64,000 nt of DNA, taken from the NCBI RefSeq assembly GCF_027244095.1, contig NC_069658.1, positions 365,044,687-365,108,686 of the forward strand, given 5' to 3'. The position numbers and the translations under genes are program-made. Below, piece by piece: positions 56,211 through 64,000 of this stretch (its first letter is position 1; every line of letters begins with the position of its first letter). The notes under the pieces were generated by a model. The model worked only from the letters and a program-made list of their open reading frames with translations, made no database searches and was not told the origin of the DNA. The stretch comes from Hemicordylus capensis. Taxonomy: Eukaryota > Chordata > Lepidosauria > Squamata > Cordylidae.

Positions 56211-56423
56211 CAGGGGCATAGTTACAAGAGAACAAGGATGTGGGTGGGGGAAGAGACATCCCTGGGGCCCTGATAGAGGGCCCCCCACCAACTGGGTGAC
56301 AGTGTGCTTTTTGCTCTCCCCCTTGTACCACTCTGAAGAAGAAGAAGAAGAAGAAGGTGGGAGGTATGGGCCCATATTCACATTTTCTGCCAGGGCTTAC
56401 TCCAACCTCCTTGCTATGCCCCG
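56211..56423. mobile_element. 213-bp hAT element, CRGGGGCRTAG family
   Basis: Left end CAGGGGCATAGTTA, right end on the minus strand CGGGGCATAGCAA. Flanks tcaatcag (56203-56210) and tcagccag (56424-56431) agree at six of eight sites. Sub-terminal aggg-cttactccaacct block matches 61641-61934. Contains a (gaa)6-like run at 56336-56355. Confidence 0.7.
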
Positions 56424-56431
56424 TCAGCCAG

Positions 56432-57399
56432 TGACTGACCCAAAGCCACCCAGGGATGACAGAATGCCATGGGTCTCCTTGGGCTATGTCCATTACTCTC
56501 ACCACTACACCAAAAGGCAATGTTCAGCTCTAAGGGGCGGTGTGCTACCCACATCACTTATGAATCACCTAAAGCTCTCTCCACTGGTGTGTCACTCAGC
56601 TGTTCCCAGCCTTGACATGTTCCATTGCTGCCCACACCTGGCAACCTATTAATACACAGATCTCTTGAAAGAGAAACAACCGTAGGTGTCAATAAAGAGT
56701 GTGTTAGCAAAATTAGGCCACTAGCACCCAGGCAACTTGCATATCCTGCTGCTGTGACCCAAGCACATTTATCACAGCGGCAGAGTTTACAACACATCTC
56801 CTTACAAGTTCCAGATCCACAGGTCACTTGCTAACAGCCATGGAGTTCTTCCTTTCAAGCCTTTGTTTCTAATTCCTTGATCCCAAGCACCTGATGGAAA
56901 ATTAGCCAGTGTGAATGATTGTACATAGAAACACTCTGGCAACTTCCTTCCTGCTTCCTCCGCCTCCCAGCTTCCACTCCACACTCCTTGTTACTAGCAG
57001 CTGTCAAGGAAAACTGGAACAAAAAACTATTGACTTAGAGTAAGCATAGAAGGCAAGGGTCTATAATAGTTGTGCACACGGTACAGCCCACACCTAACCT
57101 GTAGGCACCTGTTCTCTTCCTCAGAGTCCAAGAGGAAAAGGGCAAGGGTGGGTATGCGTGGCATAAACCTGGGGACTAGGTGCTGAATTCAAGCAGCGCA
57201 AGTCAATAGCCTCCCTTACACATCATCATTCACCATAAGACTTCAAATTTGTTTCCAAAGGAAAAATGGCATCACCTACATTCACCTGATAGAGAACAGC
57301 CCAGAAAATGGGTACTTGGCTTCCCAAAGGCTAAGCTGAAACAAGAATTGGAGCTGAGCTGGACATAATCCAGAAGATTAAGCTACTGGAAGAGTCCCA
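56432..57399. other. Intergenic, nothing recognised
   Basis: No exon or repeat family identified. Confidence 0.35.
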
Positions 57400-58111
57400 T
57401 CCTTCCACTTCCACTACTTGTGTTCTCTAAATTACAGATGGGAAGAAGGGAGCTCAGGATCTACTGGTAGGTCTCTGGGTGATTCAAGTTCATCATCGAA
57501 GTCCAGGACCCCCAGGGTAGCATTCTCTGAAGTGCTACCTGTTCCACACGCAGGGCCAGTGAGACAGGCAGAGCTGTGGGGTCTCAATGTGTGGGTGAGA
57601 CAGTGGGGCCGGGAGGAAAGGTTTAGGTTTGTAAGGCATTGGGATACATTTTGGGGCAAACAAAGCCTCTACAAAAGGGATGGGCTCCACTTGAACCATA
57701 ATGGCACCAGACTGTTGGCGCTTGAAATAAGGTTGCAGAGCAGCTTTTAAAATGATGCCTAGGGGTGGCCGACAGGAACTGGGTGGTATCTGGTTCCCCT
57801 AAGGTGTGAGGGTGCAAACATTTCAGATAAACCAGAGGGAGACAGGGTAGAACTAGGAATAGAGCAGATGGAAACAAAAAGGTCAAAAAACGGAAAGGGA
57901 GACAGCACACACCAATGCCAGGTAAGAGACTTGGTGTATAGGTGTTTATGTACTAATGCCAGAAGCCTCCAAGCCAAGATATGCTTGGTTGCTAATGAAA
58001 ACATAGATATAGTGGACATAACGGAAACCTAGTGAAATGATGAAAAACAGTGGGACACTCTTATTCCTGGATAAAGACTCTACAGAAAGGCAGGGAAGAG
58101 AGGATTGGGGG

Positions 58112-58423
58112 TAGGGATGTACACAGAACCACTGGTGGCCAGTTCAAGGGGGAGTGTTAACCTTGAAAGAGAAGGGAGGGTGCTCTTACCCACCGCTCCA
58201 CATTTCATCAGCTGGCGCTGTCTTAAAAAAGGATCCCATGGGGCAGCAGCTTGCCTTCTTGACATCCCGGGGCATGTTAGACCAGAAGTGCCTGGTATGT
58301 GTGCATGTGCACGATGTGCTTGTGCACAAGTATGACATGCACACGCACACTGGGCACTTCCAGTCTGACGTGTACCACAGCAGCAAGGAGGTAGACCTCT
58401 GAACCAGTTCGTGCACATCTCTA
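58112..58423. mobile_element. 312-bp hAT element inside CR1, TAGGGRTGTGC family, copy 3
   Basis: Left end TAGGGATGTACAC, right end on the minus strand TAGAGATGTGCAC. Flanking octamers attggggg (58104-58111) and attgcggg (58424-58431) differ at one site. Sub-terminal gaaccactggtggccagttc and gaaccagttcgtg are as in the other copies. Non-coding. Confidence 0.8.
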
Positions 58424-58682
58424 ATTGCGGGTGGGGTAGCACTTTATATTAAAGAAGTGATAGAATCCAACAAGCTAGAAAAACCAGGAGGACCAGAGTC
58501 TTCCACAGAATCATTATGGGTGAAAACACAAGGACAACAGGGAAATGTGTTATTAGGGGTGTGCTATCGCATTCTGGATCAAAGTGCTGAGAATGACCTG
58601 GAGTTGGAGAAGCAAATAAGAGAGGTGTCAAAGAGAGACAGGCAGAGCTGCAGGATAATCTCTCAGGGTGAGAGATCTGCAA

Positions 58683-58852
58683 GAGAACTGATTCTCATCA
58701 GAAGTTTGGAGAGTCAAGGAAAGGGGAAGCCAGAAGTTTGTTGGCTTCAGGAACCCAGCATAGGGAACAATTTGTTTAGTCAGACTGTGCATCAGGAATT
58801 TATTTTGCTTTTGTGTGTGTGCTTTGCATATTCCTAAATATCTGTTCTTTGC
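58683..58852 (+). mobile_element. Ty3/gypsy LTR fragment inside CR1
   Basis: tgattctcatcagaagtttg, caatttgtttagtcagactg and gctttgcatattcctaaata match the middle of the LTR at 46781-47709 in the same order. Only part of an LTR remains. Old and non-coding. Confidence 0.55.
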
Positions 58853-60361
58853 AACAGAGTAACTGAGATTTTAAAGTATGCCACCTCAGCACCATTTGGG
58901 GTGCTTTTGAAGTATTCTTGTAAACAACTAGGATTTGATAGCCTTTGTTCACTGAGAGGTCATCGGTAAACAAAATGCAGTTACTATTCTTTCCCCGCCT
59001 TCTTTCAAGTAGATTTGAGATAAATGAGTCCCCTTGATAGCCGCATGCTATCCCTTGATAGCCACATGTGGACAAAGGTGATCCAGTTAGCATAGTATAC
59101 TTGGACTTTCAAAAGGTTTTTGACAAAATACCCCAACACAGGCTCTTGAGTAAACCTAGCAGTCATGGGATAAGGGGACAGGTAAATGTATGGATTGGTA
59201 ACTGGTTGAAGGACGGGAAAGGTGGGAATAAATGGATGGAGGTGAAGGTGGGAATAAATGGATGGTTTTCACAATGGAAGTAAGCAAGAAGTGGGGTCCC
59301 CCAGTGCTCTTTAACTTGTTAATAAATGATCTAGAAGTTGGGGTAAGCAGCAAAGTGGTCAAATTATCAGATGACACTAAACTACTTAGGGTAGGGAAAT
59401 CCAAAACAGTTGTGAGGAGCTCTAAAAGGATCTCTCCAAACTGGGTGAGTGGGTGACAAAATGGCAAAGGCTGTTCAATATAAGCAAGTATAAAGTGATG
59501 CATATTAGGACAAAAAACCCAGCTTCACATATACGCTGATGGGGTCTGAGCTGACAGTGACTGACCAGGAGACAGATCTTGGGGTTGTGGTCATTGAAAG
59601 TGTTGACTCAGCTTATTGAAAGTGTTGACTCAGTGTGCGGCAGCTGTGAAAAAGGCTAATTCCATGCTAGGGATCATTAGGAAGGTGATTGAAAATAAGA
59701 ATGCTAGTATTATAATGCTCTTATACAAACCTATGGTGTGACCACATTTGGAGTACTGTGTAAGGTTATGGTCACTGTATCTTAAGAAGGACATGGTAGA
59801 CCTGGAAAAGGTGCAGAAGAGGACAGCCAAGATTATCAGGGGCCTGGAGCACCTTCCTTATGAGATAATTCTACAGCATCTGGGGCTTTTTAGATTGGAA
59901 AAGAGGTGACTTCAGGGAGACATGATACAGTTATATAAAATTATGCATGAGTAGATAGATATTTTTCTCCTAAAAAACTAGAACCAGAAGTCATCCCATA
60001 AAACTGAAGATTGGGAAATTCAGGACTGACAAAAGGAAATACTGTTCCACACAGTGCATAATTAACCTACAGAATTCTCTGCCACAGGATGTGGTTATGG
60101 CCACTAGCTTGGATGGCTTTAAAGGGGGCTTAGACAAATGCATGGAGGACAGGCCTATCAATGGCTACTAATCTGGTGGCTGTAGGCCATCTCCAGCCTC
60201 AGAGGCACGGTGCCTCTAAATACCTGTTGCAGGGGAGCAAGAGCAGGAGAGAGGGCAAGCTTGCCTCGCCCCCTGGCTTCTTGGAGGCACCTGGTGGGTG
60301 AAACGGCATGCTGGACTAAATAGCCCTTGGGCCTGATCCAGCAGGGCTGTTACGTTCTTAA

Positions 60362-61421
60362 GGGTGTCTGACTCTCAGTTGTTTTAACAATAGCAACAAC
60401 AAGAAGGGTACCTCTCCCTTCCAAAAGGCAAGTTGGGTGCTGAAATGAAGACAGTGGGGGTGGGGGACACTTTGTGCATGAAAGGGTGCTCTGGCACTGA
60501 AAACAAATCCCTGTGCTGAGTGTGTTTTCACAGGCATCCTGTTCCTTCATGATAAGAGTCTGTGCCCACCAGTCTGAGCCACAATTTTGCATATGGTTCT
60601 GGTTGATGTGTGGTAAAGAATATGCAGCCATCACCTTCCTAGTGCAGTTTGGGAAGCCGCTGCTTAGGATTTCATATGTCATTGTCTCAAAATTGACAGT
60701 TTGGTTCTCTTCATGGTGCCCATCCTCAGGAAGCTACAGAACGTATCTAAGCTCCACTACAACAGATGGGCCTCGGCATTTTAGCAAAAACCAAAATAGA
60801 TTCTGCAAGCCTGAACTCTGCCCAGCCCTGCAGACAACAAGCAACCTACCTAAACAAACAAGGCTGGTGAGCAATCATGTAATATTTGGCTCCTAGATTC
60901 TTGCTTTGTGTGCAGATAGGGACATGCTCCAGTGTCCCCATCTCCTTCTGAAGTGCTGGCTTTATTTTGCTAGAAGTAACGGCTGGCAAACCAGAGATTT
61001 ATCACTGCAGCTTGCAGGGCAGCTGGCCAGGGGCTGGCCTTTCTTTGATCTTTATTGAAGATCAAATGGATGAGCATGCGCGTGCACGCACACACGCACG
61101 CACACACACGGTCCTCATCTTTGTAGCTGCAGTCCTGTCTGAACTGATCAAATCTGCAGCTCATATCCAGACCACACTAGGCAAACTTTTGGCAAGAAAT
61201 AATAATTGGAGGAATATATGCAGTTATCTTTGGATACACATATAAACTATCGATAAATGGGTAGATAAATGTTCATATCTGTAGCAGATTAAAGCCTTTG
61301 TCTCAGAGCAAGCTCACACGAGGGAAAGAAATGCTGAATCACCCCGGCTGAGCTGCCCGGCTAGGCTTCTCCTAAAACTCTTCTGTATTATCGGTAGGTT
61401 CAAAAGGCTGCCACCACCACC
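60362..61421. other. Intergenic, nothing recognised
   Basis: A mixed (CA/CG) purine-pyrimidine tract is at 61075-61109. No exon supported. Confidence 0.35.
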
Positions 61422-64000
61422 TGTTTTATCGACAGAGTCCTGGGCTTGGGGTGGAATTCCAGGGAAAACTCTCTTAAATCTTCCATATGCAAGGCCACAC
61501 GTGGTGAGAAAACCAATAGCTGCTGAACATCTGAGGACATGCTTGCACCAGAGAAAATCTCCTTCCCCACTTCTCCTGAGTTAAAAATCAACTGAGAGAG
61601 GTTGGTAAAAAGAAAAGAACTTTTTTTAAAAAAACCCAGTCGGGGCGTAACTATAATAGGGCAAGGGGAGACAGTTGTCTTCCCCCCCCCGAGGCAAGTC
61701 ACATGACTGACTCCCCCAGCCATGCACCCATCCGGGCTTCCTTCAGTTGTATTTATCCTCTGAAACTGATGTGAGTGTTAAGACCTGGAGCTACCACAAC
61801 AGCATGTCTTTCTCTAGAACCATTAAATGACTTGCATCATCCACAATTTACAAAACCTAAAATTTTACTTCAGTGAGGGGGGACCCATTTCAAAATCTTG
61901 TCTCTGGGCCTGCTCCAACCTTACTACGCCCCTTAACCCAGTTTTATTCAATTACTGCAGATCCTTCTGTCTGAGGCATTCTAGCTTTTAGATACGGTTA
62001 AGAATACTGTAACCTTACTAGGTTATAAAAATAGGTTGTCTTAATGCATGTTTAAATATTTAAAGAGTCTTTTGCAGCACCCTAGGTAGGATGGGCATAG
62101 GCTAGAATTTCTTATTCCAATTACGTTACAGGTAAACTATAATAAAACAGTATCAGGAATATTCAAAACAAACATACCAAAGAAATATAAATTCCAACGC
62201 AACGTCTAACAAAACAAACTTTTCCTAGACTACACTTCCCCTCACTAAACCTTTCCGCATGTGCCTCTCTCCAAAAAAGACTGCCTTTCTTGTTCCCAGA
62301 ATTCCCTGCAACCACTCTCTAGGTCCCACCCACCTGGTGTACTGATTGGCTGCGCTGGAGTTCACCAGCATGTCAGTCAAGGCAAGGGTTCACTCCTTGT
62401 TAAATCTTTAGAGGGATGGGTGGTTGATCACTACACCCCCTCCTTAAATTAAGACAGGTGGCTGGAAACAGGAGTTGACAGGTCCTGTCTCTAAAGGGTT
62501 GGGAACACAAAGCTTAATTTCCTAATTTAACTATCTATAAATATGTATATAAATACGTTAAATAAAATAAAATAAAAATATCTATACATACAACACAGTA
62601 ATTTTTTTAAAGTCACAATAACATTTGAATCTCTTGAATCTGTTGCCTCCACCCTCCCCAAAGGTCTGTAGTTTCTAATGGAGACTTCAAAGTGTCCCTG
62701 TGACAAGGCACCTGCCATGATCTTCTTCTTCTTGTGATGAGCCCCCTGTAGCCAGTGATTCTCCCCCACTGACCACTTCTGATTAAGGACCACATCCATA
62801 GGAGGGTTTGTCTGGACCCAATAGCATCATCTCTGCCCCAATGCCCCTCTCAGAAGTATCAGTGGTTAGTGACATCCTTTTAAAGTCTGGGGTTTGGAGG
62901 ATGGAGTTTTTTTTCTTCTGAGGGCTGCTTTTAATGCCTCTAAAGCAGTTTGATACTCCTTCCCCCACGTCTCCTCATTTGGTTAGTTGGTCCTGGCTGG
63001 CCTAGCACCTGTTCTCCTGGATCAAAGATCTGCTCCCTGGCATGTAGGCCAGGCCAGGCCAGGCCTTTGGCTCTGTTTGGCCCCTCCACAGATTGTGCTG
63101 CGCAAGGGACCGGGTCTCTTTCAGTGTGTTTTGGGGTTTGCCCCCAAAGTTCAATACATTTTCTCCCTGGGGGGCTTCCTTCCCTTCCCACTGAAGTCGC
63201 ATCTGTCCCAAAGTCCCTCTGACATATGTTCCATGGACTAGCTCAAAGGGAGAATATCCTAGGGTTGGGTGCAGCACAGCTCTGTGGGCATCCAACAGCT
63301 GTGGCAGCTCCAAGCCCGGATCCTTGGAACGTTCTTTAATGGCCTTCTGGATCATGGCCCCTAAAGTTCCTTGGGCCTCTCCCACTGATCCACTTGTCAG
63401 GTGCTGGCCAGACTCTAGGGTGAGATGCTCCACACCATTGGTGCTCCAATGCTTCTTCATTGCCCCATGTATGAACTTGGCCCCTGCATCAGTCAGGCCT
63501 TTGCCCGGCCAACCAATCCTGGCAAAAATGTCCAAGAGGGCCTGACTTACAGCCTTTGCGTCTTTGTGGCTCAGGGCCATTGCTGGCCACTTAGTGGCAC
63601 AGTCCACTAGATTCAGTATGCATTGTTTTTCCCTAGGAGTCTTTGGTTGTCTAGGTCCCAGGATATCTATTGCCATTCCGCAAAATGGTGTGCCTTGACC
63701 AGACAAGGATTGTCCAGGTGTCTGCCCCTTGTCCCGGCTCTTCCCCACCCACTGGCAAACATCACATTACTTGACATACTCATTCGCATCCTGGCTGAAT
63801 CCAGTCCAGTAAAAGTTTTTCTTTACTCTGTTCTTGGTTTTCCCCACCCACATGTGTCCCTTTGGGTGGGCATGCACTACTTTTGAGATGCACTTAAAAA
63901 ATGTGTCTTAGGCATTATAAGTTGCCTCTGGGGGTTTGCAACCCTCCCTGTGAGTGTTAGGGATATACTCAAGGTACAGCAACCCATTCTAGATGACGAT
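61422..64000 (-). mobile_element. Ty3/gypsy LTR retrotransposon, broken fossil, runs off the right edge
   Basis: Minus strand. 3' LTR 62435-61422 (TGTAGTGATC start; purine tract aaggaggggg just before it). Before it, at about 62970-62800, lies an RT/RNase H-like remnant (EALKAALRR, TDTSERGIGAEM). Further 5', from the window edge to about 63000, is a long integrase: zinc-finger region near 63850-63750, then MAIDILGPRQPKTPREKQCI, LVDCATKWPAMAL and HPTLGYSPFELVHGTYVRG. So integrase precedes RT/RNase H, the order known in Gmr1-like gypsy elements. A hAT element splits the LTR (61641-61934). Several breaks and large losses; it cannot be active. Confidence 0.8.
61641..61934. mobile_element. 294-bp hAT element in the gypsy LTR, exact 8-bp target duplication
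   Basis: Ends CGGGGCGTAACTATAATAGG and, on the minus strand, AAGGGGCGTAGTAAGG. Exact AACCCAGT duplication (61633-61640, 61935-61942). The LTR sequence continues on both sides, confirmed by the other LTR copy at 46781-47709. Contains a C run at 61682-61690. Non-coding. Confidence 0.9.

Larger units (their letters stand above)
57400..60361 (+). mobile_element. CR1-clade LINE, longest copy, with ORF1 esterase end, interrupted
   Basis: 57418-57750 reads VAFSEVLPVPHAGPVRQAEL and YKRDGLHLNHNGTRLLALEI, the C-terminal SGNH/esterase part of CR1 ORF1 with its DGxHLN block. From about 57930 the ORF2 endonuclease start follows (CTNARSLQAK, then IPGYRLYRKAGKRG in another frame), broken by a hAT element at 58112-58423; TLYIKEVIES resumes after it. 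A gypsy-LTR-like fragment occupies 58683-58852. RT returns at 59070 (SIVYLDFQKVFDKIPQHRLL, then FNLLINDLEVGVSSKVVKLSDDTK), and on to 60000 ([20 protein letters not shown]). The 3' end is ggcctgatccagcagggctg at 60330-60350. Many stops and shifts; dead. Confidence 0.85.

Overview
This is a 64 kb piece of a vertebrate nuclear genome. Split genes with GT..AG introns, many LINEs of the CR1 and L2 clades, several SINE families (including one that reads like the lizard Sauria SINE) and many small hAT-like elements point to a squamate reptile, most likely a lizard. The organism is an inference from repeat content; the two genes are read directly.

Region 1, about 0.6 to 15 kb, holds the only host genes I can support. 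PCYOX1L (prenylcysteine oxidase-like) is complete on the plus strand: six coding exons between 864 and 8093, all splice phases agree, 504 residues. IL17B (interleukin-17B) lies tail-to-tail on the minus strand: its last exon is 11593-11839 and the preceding exon 14361-14686; no earlier coding exon was found. As I recall the human map, PCYOX1L and IL17B are convergent neighbours there too, so this looks like conserved synteny. A 39-bp minisatellite and a tRNA-type SINE lie between them, and a CR1 LINE sits in the IL17B intron.

Region 2, 15 to 21 kb, is an old, broken Ty1/copia LTR retrotransposon with both LTRs recognisable. Its 5' LTR is split by an L2 LINE and its body by a Sauria-type SINE.

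Region 3, 21 to 64 kb, is a gene-poor repeat landscape: six L2 bodies and several short L2 ends, four CR1 copies (one keeps an ORF1 esterase-like end), a dimeric SINE joining 5S-rRNA-like and tRNA-like units, a 240-bp tRNA SINE, a SINE-like family 'A', and hAT-type non-autonomous elements, several with 8-bp target duplications. A broken Ty3/gypsy element enters from the right edge with integrase lying before the RT/RNase H remnant. Insertions inside insertions give a relative chronology at 3, 6, 15, 29, 41, 47, 58 and 61.6 kb.

I saw no CRISPR, rRNA gene, functional tRNA gene or intact mobile element. 'Family A', 'B' and 'C' are working names. Repeat edges without a target duplication are approximate.
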